Below, piece after piece: positions 41,254 through 48,501 of a stretch of DNA of 54,758 nucleotides. This stretch comes from a virus. The stretch covers positions 1 through 54,758 of IMG/VR virus record IMGVR_UViG_3300005534_000017, one strand, 5' to 3'. The position numbers and the translations under genes are program-made. Each line of letters opens with the position of its first letter. The stretch's first letter is position 1. A model generated the notes under the pieces. It was not told where the DNA came from, did no database searches, and saw only the letters and a list, made by a program, of their open reading frames with translations.

Positions 41254-41478
41254 ATGAAAATTGAACATCATAAACAATTGAATGAGCAACAAATAAAAGC
41301 CATTAATATTATTAAAGACATTGAAACTTATGTTTTTCAAGAAATATTAGTCGCTTATGATCTTATTGGTCATAGTGAAATCGATGGAAGGTGGAAATCT
41401 ATCGGTAAAACTCACATCCAAGAAGCTTTTATGGCTTTTATTCGATCTGTTGCCCGGCCAGATGAACCCAATTTTTAA
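41254..41478 (+). CDS. Acb2/Tad1-like cyclic-nucleotide sponge, likely anti-defence (74 aa)
   Basis: The 74-aa length and the C-terminal EIDGRWKSIGKTHIQEAFMAFIRSVARPDEPNF match the Acb2/Tad1 hairpin family (RW..I..THLQ..FMAL.RSVA.P). N-terminal helices HKQLNEQQIKAINIIKDIETYVFQEI match the other arm. Known members capture cyclic oligonucleotides or cADPR isomers made by CBASS or Thoeris and so stop abortive infection. SD AGGAGGAAAT precedes the ATG. Substrate specificity cannot be told. Confidence 0.75.
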   Translation: MKIEHHKQLNEQQIKAINIIKDIETYVFQEILVAYDLIGHSEIDGRWKSIGKTHIQEAFMAFIRSVARPDEPNF

Positions 41479-41497
41479 CATTGGGAGACTAACTTAA

Positions 41498-41701
41498 ATG
41501 GGTAATATACTAACAAGCAATGGTGAATCTTCACTTCCTCCTTGGTTGCAAGCATTAATAGAAAGAATCGAGACATTGGAAATGCAGGTACATAGATTAC
41601 AAGCGGTTGTATCTGTTTTTCTAAAATATAATAAAGATTTAAAAAGAGAACATATTGATGAAATTTATAAAGGCTTTTATGATATTAAGGAAAAAACTTA
41701 A
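41498..41701 (+). CDS. Small coiled-coil protein (67 aa)
   Basis: PPWLQALIERIETLEMQVHRLQAVVSVFLKYNKDLKREHIDEIY. A short Leu-rich coiled coil. Directly after the Acb2-like gene; function unknown. Confidence 0.55.
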   Translation: MGNILTSNGESSLPPWLQALIERIETLEMQVHRLQAVVSVFLKYNKDLKREHIDEIYKGFYDIKEKT

Positions 41702-41799
41702 AGTCGAGTTAAAGATTTTAAGTTGAAAGAACTTAATATAGATTTTAATCCGGGTTGTTCGTGTGAAATGGGCGTCATTTTTGAATTGGAGCATTGTTA

Positions 41800-42087
41800 A
41801 TGCAAAAAATGGATAAGATTGATGTTACTTTATTTTCAATTAAAAATGATATTTTTAATTTAATATTGCCATGTGCATTTTTGTGCACAGCTTGTCTATG
41901 TGTGGCATTTTCAAAAATAAAAAAATTGTTGTGTCCAACAATTGAGCAAGCAAACATTCCTCCACCATTTACTCCACCACTTATTTTTTCAAAACAAAAA
42001 ATTGAAAAACTAAAATCCATATCTGAGTCGCATAGGATAAACATTAATGACGCGAGCGTATCAAATAGCCAAGTCAGACCTACTTGA
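41800..42087 (+). CDS. Membrane protein with proline-rich tail (95 aa)
   Basis: The start at 41800 has GGAG 8 nt upstream. DIFNLILPCAFLCTACLCVAFSKIKKLLC is one membrane helix; IPPPFTPPLIF follows. Possible lysis or membrane protein. Confidence 0.55.
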   Translation: MQKMDKIDVTLFSIKNDIFNLILPCAFLCTACLCVAFSKIKKLLCPTIEQANIPPPFTPPLIFSKQKIEKLKSISESHRININDASVSNSQVRPT

Positions 42088-42259
42088 AATAAAAAAGAAG
42101 TTATTGAGGGTTGTTGACCATATATTTATCATGTATCATTCTAGAGAGTCTGGAAATGATGAAAAGCCAGCATATGATATATTTAAATACACAGATGCCC
42201 TTTCTTTGTTTAACGATGGGTTTGAATTATTATTGGAAGCTTTAGAGGAAAAATCATGA
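42047..42259 (+). CDS. Helical protein (70 aa)
   Basis: MTRAYQIAKSDLLEIKKKLLRVVDHIFIMYHSRESGNDEKPAYDIFKYTDALSLFNDGFELLLEALEE. Overlaps the membrane protein's end by 41 bp. Unknown. Confidence 0.55.
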   Translation: MTRAYQIAKSDLLEIKKKLLRVVDHIFIMYHSRESGNDEKPAYDIFKYTDALSLFNDGFELLLEALEEKS

Positions 42260-42663
42260 TAAATGAATATCATCCAAATATTACAGAAAGAAAAATAGGT
42301 ATAGGTTTATCTATTATGTACTGTGTCGGTGCTACGATTGCCACTTATTATACTTGGCCTTGGGGGTTCTTATTTTTTGGTCCTACGATTGGGGGCGCTA
42401 TTCATTATTCTTATTCTATTAGGAATAGAACAAATTGGGCGTACCAAAGAACATCTGAAATGGCCACTCAGACTTATGAAAAAGATCAAGATGAAGGTCT
42501 AAAAAATGTTAAACCTAAAGTTGTTACATTAGGATCTGTAGAAGCTTTAGCCCCATCTGCCCCCCCTATTTTAACTCAATTCAATAATCAACCTATTCCA
42601 GGTGGAATAAACCCGGAATCCGAAGGTCAACCTGAAAACAAAAGGAGAGTAGCAAATGTCTAA
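42256..42663 (+). CDS. Membrane protein with Pro-rich C-terminus (135 aa)
   Basis: IGIGLSIMYCVGATIATYYTWPWGFLFFGPTIGGAIHYSYSI gives two membrane helices; the tail is hydrophilic (APSAPPILTQFNNQPIPGGINPE). Possible holin-like or accessory membrane protein; not proven. Confidence 0.55.
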   Translation: MINEYHPNITERKIGIGLSIMYCVGATIATYYTWPWGFLFFGPTIGGAIHYSYSIRNRTNWAYQRTSEMATQTYEKDQDEGLKNVKPKVVTLGSVEALAPSAPPILTQFNNQPIPGGINPESEGQPENKRRVANV

Positions 42664-43021
42664 AAGTAAAGAAGATTTACAGAATGAGTTAAGGCAATTA
42701 TGTCAGTCGCCAAAGCCATCTATAACGCCCAACACTTCCCCACAATCTTTATCATGTAAAAAAGATGATGATGAGGTAGAAACTATTAAGATAGAAGATC
42801 CTGTTACGATTACATGGAAATTTTCTGCAAATAAAAGTAAAAATATTAAGGTCTTTATACCTAAAATTGATATTGATTTAATTCCTAATAAAGATTCAAA
42901 TGAAAGGGACAATCTTAAAGAAAGACAATTTGACGCAATTTTAAGAGATTGCAATGCCCCCGTTGGCTTTACGCATAATGAATTAAATCCATATAGAAGT
43001 AAAAATAATCAAAGTAAATGA
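42656..43021 (+). CDS. Unknown charged protein (121 aa)
   Basis: MSKSKEDLQNELRQLCQSPKPSITPNTSPQS, then DPVTITWKFSANKSKNIKVFIPKIDID. A disordered start followed by a small beta region. Last gene of the plus operon. Confidence 0.55.
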   Translation: MSKSKEDLQNELRQLCQSPKPSITPNTSPQSLSCKKDDDEVETIKIEDPVTITWKFSANKSKNIKVFIPKIDIDLIPNKDSNERDNLKERQFDAILRDCNAPVGFTHNELNPYRSKNNQSK

Positions 43022-43107
43022 GTTATATAAATAAATTATATTTGTATATAGGAAAAAGCTTACATTATTAAGTGCTAATACCTTTCAAACTTTAATTTTG
43101 TATGGGC

Positions 43108-43213
43108 TAGAATAGGTATGAAGGATCTGACAAGGCATCATGGATGACGCCAAGCACTCCCCTTTTCCGGCACTACTTGTGAACTCCTTCAAGTGGTGCC
43201 GGACAAGGTTTTA
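43108..43213 (+). ncRNA. Candidate small RNA with a CsrA-type GGA loop and an anti-SD hairpin
   Basis: A TTCAAA-18-TAGAAT pair (43084-43113) could start a transcript near 43120. It would carry GAAGGATCT (GGA) and a short hairpin GGCATCA-TGGA-TGACGCC (43134-43151) with GGA in the loop, the CsrA binding form. A 13-bp hairpin CCGGCACTACTTG/CAAGTGGTGCCGG (43167-43202) follows with loop TGAACTCCTT. The tail ACAAGGTTTT is not a strong U-tract, so the end is unclear. Confidence 0.48.
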
Positions 43214-43217
43214 AAAA

Positions 43218-43529
43218 TCACTCATGTTTATTTAATTCAGGATTTTCCCATTTATTACCGATAACTTCTATCAATGATGGATTATTGTGAAAGGTATACT
43301 TTTTTAATGTAATTCCATTTCCGCCATATAATACCTGACCCGTACCATCCCAACATTTAAGAATATCCCCTTCATATACTTCTTTTCCGTTTATATCGCT
43401 AAACCCTAGAGATATCATGACAACCTGGTCGTTCAATTCTAAAAATTCATTAATTGTCATATTAGGTTCAGGTAGACGCTTATCATAAAACATTTTACCT
43501 AAATTTTTAGCCCAAAATCTTAACTTCAT
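43218..43529 (-). CDS. YopX-family protein (103 aa)
   Basis: MKLRFWAKNLGKMFYDKRL..., then VVMISLGFSDINGKEVYEGDILKCWDG...LIEVIGNKWENPEL: the YopX signature (GxxDxNGKExYEGDI and EVIGNxxENPEL). Function of the family unknown. Last gene of the minus small operon. Confidence 0.75.
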   Translation of the reverse strand: MKLRFWAKNLGKMFYDKRLPEPNMTINEFLELNDQVVMISLGFSDINGKEVYEGDILKCWDGTGQVLYGGNGITLKKYTFHNNPSLIEVIGNKWENPELNKHE

Positions 43530-43536
43530 ATAAACC

Positions 43537-43755
43537 TCACTGCATACAAGTTGGTAAAATAGCGCTTGAACCTAGCACCTTTTCAAGATAGACGATTCTC
43601 TCTTGCTGGATATTAAATAAATCAAATAGTAATTTGTGACTACTACACATATCTCCAATAGCGCCCCAAATCTCATTTACTTCAGGATTTTTAATTAAGT
43701 CTTTATTATTAATATATTCAGAAATATTACTAATCATATTGTCCTCCATGTTCAA
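43537..43755 (-). CDS. Small helical protein (72 aa)
   Basis: MNMEDNMISNISEYINNKDLIKNPEVNEIWGAIGDMCSSHKLLFDLFNIQQERIVYLEKVLGS. Overlaps the previous gene by 26 bp. Unknown. Confidence 0.55.
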   Translation of the reverse strand: MNMEDNMISNISEYINNKDLIKNPEVNEIWGAIGDMCSSHKLLFDLFNIQQERIVYLEKVLGSSAILPTCMQ

Positions 43756-43876
43756 ATAGTATATTTTTTGGCATTAGTTTTTGAAAATCTAAAACAAACT
43801 CCTTTTGTTCAAGAATTTCAAATAGTTCTCTGTCTATTTCATATTCAGACCTTGATTGGTCATCTGTTTCATCCAT
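43730..43876 (-). CDS. Acidic small protein (48 aa)
   Basis: MDETDDQSRSEYEIDRELFEILEQKEFVLDFQKLMPKNILFEHGG. AGGTG lies 5 nt before the ATG. Charged and helical; unknown. Confidence 0.55.
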   Translation of the reverse strand: MDETDDQSRSEYEIDRELFEILEQKEFVLDFQKLMPKNILFEHGGQYD

Positions 43877-43907
43877 TTTACACCTGTATTTTACTAATTA
43901 ATACTGA

Positions 43908-44081
43908 TTATTTATCAAGTTCTAAAATAATAATTTTCTTTCCATCATCATCTATATGAGCAGAAGCTTCTTTGATGGAAGTATATTTCTTATACTCATT
44001 ATTATCTTTAATTATAAAACAAATGTCAGAATGTGTTATCTGATTATTGGTTAAAATCTGTAATAAAGTTTCAATCTTCAT
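43908..44081 (-). CDS. Small protein (57 aa)
   Basis: MKIETLLQILTNNQITHSDICFIIKDNNEYKKYTSIKEASAHIDDDGKKIIILELDK. AAGGA lies before the ATG, which overlaps the RHH gene's end. A beta-rich small domain; unknown. Confidence 0.6.
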   Translation of the reverse strand: MKIETLLQILTNNQITHSDICFIIKDNNEYKKYTSIKEASAHIDDDGKKIIILELDK

Positions 44082-44253
44082 TTTTATTTCCTTCTCTTTT
44101 CAGACCTTCTCTTATCCATTTTCGGACCATGTCAGCCCCAGATAAACCTTTCTCAGAAGCTAAAACCTGAGTTCTAAACCAGTCCCCTCTTGGCAACCAA
44201 ATATGGGTGCTTGTTAAAACTTGATCCCTTTCCTTTTTGATTTTTTTTGACAT
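44071..44253 (-). CDS. Ribbon-helix-helix-like regulator (60 aa)
   Basis: DQVLTSTHIWLPRGDWFRTQVLASEKGLSGADMVRKWIREGLKRE: a short strand (THIWLPRGDWFRT) then two helices, as in CopG-type antitoxins and regulators. It is divergent from the recombination operon and faces its palindromic promoter. Confidence 0.65.
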   Translation of the reverse strand: MSKKIKKERDQVLTSTHIWLPRGDWFRTQVLASEKGLSGADMVRKWIREGLKREGNKNED

Positions 44254-44269
44254 TTTTTATAAAACCCTA

Positions 44270-44314
44270 TTGACAACTTAAATATATGTCTATATTATAG
44301 ACAATATGTAGACA
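44270..44314 (+). promoter_or_regulatory. Promoter with a 17-bp perfect palindrome
   Basis: TTGACA (44270-44275), 17 bp, TATTAT (44293-44298) drive the recombination operon. TGTCTATA-T-TATAGACA (44287-44303) is a perfect palindrome over the -10, and TGTAGACA (44307-44314) repeats the half-site. On the minus strand TTGACT-15-TATAAT (44294-44320) could serve the RHH gene, so both are blocked by one protein. Confidence 0.75.
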
Positions 44315-44339
44315 AGTCAATACCACAGGAGAAATAAAT

Positions 44340-45065
44340 ATGAGCGCAGTTAAAACCATTGATGGAAATTCAAAATTAATTGAGAAAAATGAAAAATCAA
44401 AAGTATTAGAAAGTGTACTTATTCAAGGAGATCTAAAAGAATTAAGTCCAGAAGACAGAGTGACATATTACAATAAACTATGTGAAATAATTGGATTAAA
44501 TCCTTTTACTAGACCTTTTGAGTATATGGTATTAGGAGGAAAATTAGTTTTATACGTAAGAAAGGATGCTACTGAACAATTAAGAAAAATTAATGATATT
44601 AGTATTGATATAATTACTAGGGAATTAGTTGATGGTGTTTATTCTGTTACCGCAAGAGCTACCGATAAGAATGGAAGGCACGATGAATCAATAGGTGCGG
44701 TTTATGTGGGACACCTTAAAGGTGAACCTATGGCTAATGCCTTTATGAAGGCAGAAACAAAGGCTAAGAGAAGAGTAACTTTATCAATATCAGGGTTAGG
44801 CATGTTAGATGAAAGCGAAATATCATCCATTCCTTCTGTTCAAATGGTTAAAGAAAATAAAACAATTGAAATTGATAAAAAGACTGAATTATTAAAGGAA
44901 TTGGATTCATTAATCAATTCATTATCCTATGATGAAGAAACTATTAATAAATGGTTGAAATGGGGAAATGTAGAAAAGATAAGTGATTTAAGTGAAGCTA
45001 ATTTGATAAAGTTAATTAATCAAATTAAAGATAGAGCAAAGAATGAAAAAATTGTAAATCAATAG
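44340..45065 (+). CDS. Phage single-strand annealing/recombination-type protein (241 aa)
   Basis: YYNKLCEIIGLNPFTRPFEYMVLGGKLVLYVRKDATEQLRKINDISI, SVTARATDKNGRHDESIGAV, and NAFMKAETKAKRRVTLSISGLGMLDESE. The KAETKAKRR..LS..GLGMLDE core is found in phage annealing proteins of the RecT/ERF/RAD52-like group; the subgroup is not certain. AGGAG precedes the ATG. The next gene is an SSB, the usual partner. Confidence 0.68.
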   Translation: MSAVKTIDGNSKLIEKNEKSKVLESVLIQGDLKELSPEDRVTYYNKLCEIIGLNPFTRPFEYMVLGGKLVLYVRKDATEQLRKINDISIDIITRELVDGVYSVTARATDKNGRHDESIGAVYVGHLKGEPMANAFMKAETKAKRRVTLSISGLGMLDESEISSIPSVQMVKENKTIEIDKKTELLKELDSLINSLSYDEETINKWLKWGNVEKISDLSEANLIKLINQIKDRAKNEKIVNQ

Positions 45066-45075
45066 GAGAAAGAAA

Positions 45076-45558
45076 ATGGTTAAATATCAATATATCCCAG
45101 AAGACCAATTAAAATCTTCAGGAGAATTTGTACCCTATCCAGATGGAACTTATTCTTTTGAGGTAATAGAAGTTGTTGAAGGTGATGAATTTAAAGATGA
45201 TAGAGTTGTTTTTTATATTGAAGGATGTGGAAGAAAGGGTAAGAAGGCGCAATTTTTTAACGGTAGCAAATTGTGGATTTTAGTAGAATTCTTAAAATCT
45301 ATAGATAGAATGGATTTATATTCTCAAAAAGGTGAAACCAATCTAACTAAAACTTTTGGACATAAAGGAACCATGGTTTTAGAAACGACTTTTAGCCAAA
45401 AGCATGGAAAAGAGTATCAAAACATTAAGTTCGTTCCTTGGAACAAATTTAATGAATCCAATGATTTTTCAAAATATTCTATGGATGTTAATGAAAAATC
45501 ACCAGAAGCGCAAAAATGGCAGGATGATTATGTGGCTTCAGATGAGATTCCATTTTAG
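45076..45558 (+). CDS. Single-stranded DNA-binding protein, DUF669-like (160 aa)
   Basis: A beta-rich core (YPDGTYSFEVIEVVEG...VVFYIEGCGRK) with the closing residues DEIPF, the acidic tip by which SSB contacts its partners. AGGAG precedes the ATG. Together with the annealing protein it forms the recombination operon, ended by a terminator right after the stop. Confidence 0.75.
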   Translation: MVKYQYIPEDQLKSSGEFVPYPDGTYSFEVIEVVEGDEFKDDRVVFYIEGCGRKGKKAQFFNGSKLWILVEFLKSIDRMDLYSQKGETNLTKTFGHKGTMVLETTFSQKHGKEYQNIKFVPWNKFNESNDFSKYSMDVNEKSPEAQKWQDDYVASDEIPF

Positions 45559-45576
45559 TCTATAAGACTATTTTTT
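45556..45576 (+). terminator. AT-rich terminator after the SSB gene
   Basis: TAGTCT (45556-45561), ATA, AGACTA (45565-45570), then six T. The stop codon is part of the stem. Confidence 0.65.
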
Positions 45577-45753
45577 ACTGGTATTAAAATCCACATTCAT
45601 GCCCGTTTCTTCTTTGATAACGGTTTCTGCTCCTTGCTCTACCGGATTATTTTGACCAAAAATAAAGGTAGATCCATAGGCGATTATGGCCAATACGCCA
45701 ACGATTACAATTTTAATTTTGTGGGTGGCTATAAAAGTTGAAATAAAATTCAT
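45568..45753 (-). CDS. Small membrane protein, possible holin/spanin (61 aa)
   Basis: The start at 45753 (GAGG upstream) gives IKIVIVGVLAIIAYGSTFIFG, one membrane helix, and the tail NNPVEQGAETVIKEETGMNVDF, a motif common in small phage membrane proteins beside lysozymes. It directly follows the 167-aa lysis candidate. Confidence 0.6.
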   Translation of the reverse strand: MNFISTFIATHKIKIVIVGVLAIIAYGSTFIFGQNNPVEQGAETVIKEETGMNVDFNTSKK

Positions 45754-45754
45754 T

Positions 45755-46258
45755 TTAACGTCCTCGCAAGTAAAGTTGATAGTTGTCAATCACTTCAATA
45801 ACAGTAGCTTTTCCTTTGCTGCTATTATAGAACATCTTATAGTATTGTGCTAAGCCTTTGATATCTTTAGAGTCTGGAATAGGCTCTTTAACGCAAGCAT
45901 ATCTTAATCGACACATGATTGTTGCATAATAAAGATTACCAATGATTAATTCTATTTCAGGAATGGTTGCTAAAGGTCTTCCGATTGATTTTAAAATGCG
46001 ATCTGATAGTTTATTACGGGGATCACAATTTTTATCAAAATCACTAAAAATCTTATCCCAAACCCACTTATAAGTTGCTGGTTCTTCTTCATATATTCCG
46101 CAAGCGGGCCCTCTTAATTCATGAAGAAATGTGCCTCCCAACGTCTCATGAGCGCATGTCATAATAATCAATTCTTCTGAATTTTCTTCCCACAAATTAA
46201 GGGGTTTTAAACTGGGCCTAATAATATATTCTCGAAGTTGAATGTGGTTAATCATCAT
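45755..46258 (-). CDS. Probable lysozyme-like/lysis-region protein (167 aa)
   Basis: LREYIIRPSLKPLNLWEENSEELIIMTCAHETLGGTFLHELRGPACGIYEEEPATYKWVWDKIF. The CAHETLGG..LHEL.GPA.GIY..EPATY pattern is a phage lysozyme-like fold (compare P5-type transglycosylases); E is the likely catalytic residue but this is inferred. Next to a membrane protein, the usual holin/endolysin arrangement. Confidence 0.6.
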   Translation of the reverse strand: MMINHIQLREYIIRPSLKPLNLWEENSEELIIMTCAHETLGGTFLHELRGPACGIYEEEPATYKWVWDKIFSDFDKNCDPRNKLSDRILKSIGRPLATIPEIELIIGNLYYATIMCRLRYACVKEPIPDSKDIKGLAQYYKMFYNSSKGKATVIEVIDNYQLYLRGR

Positions 46259-46303
46259 TAATTCCTAAAATGTAAACATATTTTAATAGTTATACTGACT
46301 ATG

Positions 46304-46359
46304 TCAAATAGTTATTGAACTACCCTATTTGATATGTATAGGATAATGGTCTACCATTA
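46304..46359 (+). promoter_or_regulatory. Promoter region of the outer-membrane gene with two inverted repeats
   Basis: TTGAAC (46315-46320), 16 bp, TATAGG (46337-46342). TCAAATAG (46304-46311) and CTATTTGA (46325-46332) flank the -35, and TAATGGT/ACCATTA (46344-46359) lie over the start point. The gene is likely under a repressor. Confidence 0.55.
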
Positions 46360-46388
46360 GTATATTAACTAAATTGGAGGTTTTTGAC

Positions 46389-46955
46389 ATGAAATCATTG
46401 AAAATTTTAGCCATTTTATTAATGGTATTATTGCCGCTGGATTCAATTTATGCTCGAGAAAAACCACAGCCTGTTTCGGTCAGAGATAAGTTTGTGGGAG
46501 CAGAATTTCAGCTCAATTTACACAAGGACAGAACAGTTGGTGTAAAAGCATTGCCATGTTTGAATATTGTTACCGGACTTAAGGTTCATTCAAATTTAGG
46601 ATTTGAGGTCGGTAGCTATTATTCAGCAAAGCATATGGCAAATGACTTTACCATTCGTAAATTTGGCGTACACGGAACAGTTGTTGGGTATGCTCCATTA
46701 TCAAGCGATTTAGCAGTCAAATTTGGCTTTGGTGCCTGTCAATTTATGCCCATTACCTCCCATAAGGTAAAGGGTACAAAACAGCATAGCGCCTTTATTC
46801 CTCGCATTTTAGGGGGCCTAGAAATGGACCTTGGAAAAAACGTAGTAGGAAGATTAACAGTTATCTGGGAACAAGCTTCTGTGTTAGAAAATATGCATAG
46901 TTCGTTCAAAAACGATAATTTGCATTTGAATCTCGGGCTAGCGTATATTCTGTAA
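46389..46955 (+). CDS. Outer-membrane beta-barrel protein (188 aa)
   Basis: The start at 46389 has GGAGG 8 nt upstream. KSLKILAILLMVLLPLDSIYA is a signal peptide ending at Ala. The mature chain has alternating strands (GAEFQLNLHK, LGFEVGSYYS, DLAVKFGFGACQF) and ends in a strand NLHLNLGLAYIL, a typical barrel end. Phage-encoded barrels of this size can change the host surface and block other phages; that role is inferred. Own promoter and terminator. Confidence 0.75.
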   Translation: MKSLKILAILLMVLLPLDSIYAREKPQPVSVRDKFVGAEFQLNLHKDRTVGVKALPCLNIVTGLKVHSNLGFEVGSYYSAKHMANDFTIRKFGVHGTVVGYAPLSSDLAVKFGFGACQFMPITSHKVKGTKQHSAFIPRILGGLEMDLGKNVVGRLTVIWEQASVLENMHSSFKNDNLHLNLGLAYIL

Positions 46956-46970
46956 GTCAGACATATATTA

Positions 46971-46996
46971 CCCCTCTTGACCGAGGGGTTTTTTTT
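46971..46996 (+). terminator. Rho-independent terminator
   Basis: CCCCTC, loop of 6, GAGGGG, then eight T. Ends the outer-membrane gene. Confidence 0.88.
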
Positions 46997-47038
46997 GGTT
47001 AAAATTGACCTACATATAGTTATATGGGGAACATTAAA

Positions 47039-47368
47039 ATGCTAAGCACATTGAAAATATATGAATCATTACATAATAGCGATTTCAGCGAAAAACAAGC
47101 AAAAGCTTTGACAGAATGCTTAGAGGTTTTTGAAAAAACAATACTGAATTATCCAAATGATTATTCAACAAAAATACAGCTAAATGAAGTAAGATTAGAA
47201 TTAAAATCAGATATCAGATTAATGGATAAAAAAATAGAATATTTAGACCAAAAAATAGACATACAAAGAAGTGAATTAACTAAATCTCTAGATAGGCAAA
47301 CTCATTTTATTATGGCCGGATTCGCTCTTATATTTGCAACGCTTGGTTATTTAATATTTAAAATATAA
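47039..47368 (+). CDS. Coiled-coil protein with a C-terminal membrane anchor (109 aa)
   Basis: Start at 47039 preferred: GGGGA 9 nt upstream. Long heptad-rich helix (KIQLNEVRLELKSDIRLMDKKIEYLDQKIDIQRSELTKSL) then FIMAGFALIFATLGYLIFKI. The CCDC90/DUF1640-type layout. Function unknown. Confidence 0.68.
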   Translation: MLSTLKIYESLHNSDFSEKQAKALTECLEVFEKTILNYPNDYSTKIQLNEVRLELKSDIRLMDKKIEYLDQKIDIQRSELTKSLDRQTHFIMAGFALIFATLGYLIFKI

Positions 47369-47389
47369 TTTAGTCTCTAGTTAACTTTA

Positions 47390-47737
47390 TCAATTAGAAT
47401 TCCCCATATACCGCTTAAATTGTTCTATAAAATCAAAATAGCTATAGCAAACACAAATGTAATATCCATTATTCTTTACATTTTCAAGAAATCGTGTTTG
47501 TGCTTCTGATAAGTCATTATTACCGTATTTAAATTCGCAAATAAATCCATGATAATCTTTGGATGGATAAAGACAAATAATATCAGACACACCAGCAGTA
47601 ACGCCTTGAGATTTGAGATTACGAGCTTCTTTAACATGCCGAGACCCACCGTTCGCTGGATGAAATGTAACTGCGCGTGCCTTCGGGTATTGAAGAGCAA
47701 GCCACTGAAATGCGGCCTTTTGATGACTGCTCTCCAT
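47390..47737 (-). CDS. VRR-NUC nuclease (115 aa)
   Basis: MESSHQKAAFQWLALQYPKARAVTFHPANGGSR...LKSQGVTAGVSDIICLYPSKDYHGFICEFKYG: the VRR-NUC pattern with PANGG, GVSDI and E.K. The start at 47737 removes an unlikely N-terminal tail. A structure-specific nuclease or Holliday-type resolvase that could resolve replicated DNA before packaging. Last gene of the late operon. Confidence 0.82.
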   Translation of the reverse strand: MESSHQKAAFQWLALQYPKARAVTFHPANGGSRHVKEARNLKSQGVTAGVSDIICLYPSKDYHGFICEFKYGNNDLSEAQTRFLENVKNNGYYICVCYSYFDFIEQFKRYMGNSN

Positions 47738-47756
47738 GTTTCTTCTTTTACGTTTT

Positions 47757-48095
47757 TCATGTTTTTTTGTAATATCCTCTGTTTCTAAGCTTAGTTTCAC
47801 AGTAGAATAGGATTGCTTGCGTGTCCCCTTCCGATATTTTTTTGTAAAGCAATCCTTCAACGATATCGCCCGCATAATCATCGACCTCGCATAACTTCAT
47901 AGAAAAATAAGTGTCTTCGCACCACTTGTTAAAGGTTTCTTTTTCAATCCCTAATTCGTCTAATACGACATTAACACGACCTAGTGATCTTTTAAGTTTT
48001 TCTAAGAATTCTCTTTTATTGGTTTCCTCAATGCTTGCAGCAGTCGCAAGTGCATTTTGGTTTTTCCTCATCCTTTCCTTTGGATTCTCCACCAT
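47757..48095 (-). CDS. Putative small terminase-type DNA-binding protein (112 aa)
   Basis: MVENPKERMRKNQNALATAASIEETNKREFLEKLKRSLGRVNVVLDELGIEKETFNKWCEDTYF, then ISEGDTQAILFYCETKLRNRGY. The DTQAI.FYCETK.RNRGY end and the HTH-like start are known from phage packaging-region proteins. The start at 48095 is chosen for GAGGGG 8 nt upstream; another ATG at 48071 is possible. Overlaps the ParB-like gene. Confidence 0.58.
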   Translation of the reverse strand: MVENPKERMRKNQNALATAASIEETNKREFLEKLKRSLGRVNVVLDELGIEKETFNKWCEDTYFSMKLCEVDDYAGDIVEGLLYKKISEGDTQAILFYCETKLRNRGYYKKT

Positions 48096-48501
48096 TGTCT
48101 TTCCCCTCAAAATCAAAACCAATGATTGCGTTTTCGTCCATACCAATTTTAGACAAAGCTTCCAAATCAAATCTAGAGCTTAGTATATCATAGTCAAAAG
48201 TGCCACTATGTAAATTGTCGCGAATATTAATTCTATCGAACTCTTCATCGGTAAGCTCCCTGTCTGGAATTAATACTTGAACCTTGTAATCCTTTCCAAA
48301 AACTTCTAATAAAGCTTTTTTTCTTTTATCTCCACCAATAATAGTAAAATTTTTATCGACCTTTATTCTACTATGGTAACCATCTTCTTTTATTTTAATA
48401 ACTAAATTATTATATTCTTTTTTAGTTATTTTTCTAGGATTATGTTTATAATCCTTAAGTTTATTAATTGGAATAGAGGTTTCAGTCCATGTTATCGTCA
48501 T
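48028..48501 (-). CDS. ParB/sulfiredoxin-like nuclease-domain protein (157 aa)
   Basis: PINKLKDYKHNPRKITKKEYNNLVIKIKEDGYHSRIKVDKNFTIIGGDKRKKALLEVFG is the ParB N-terminal fold, with the GG(D/H)xR site changed to GGDKR. The C-terminal CTCDCC is a Cys cluster of unknown role. No ParA or centromere is seen, so DNA partition is not proven; it could modify or nick DNA in the late phase. Confidence 0.78.
   Translation of the reverse strand: MTITWTETSIPINKLKDYKHNPRKITKKEYNNLVIKIKEDGYHSRIKVDKNFTIIGGDKRKKALLEVFGKDYKVQVLIPDRELTDEEFDRINIRDNLHSGTFDYDILSSRFDLEALSKIGMDENAIIGFDFEGKDNGGESKGKDEEKPKCTCDCCKH

Noticed and set aside
41702-41799. 25-aa frame starting with TTG near 41723
   Set aside because: No SD, weak start codon, and nothing else supports it.
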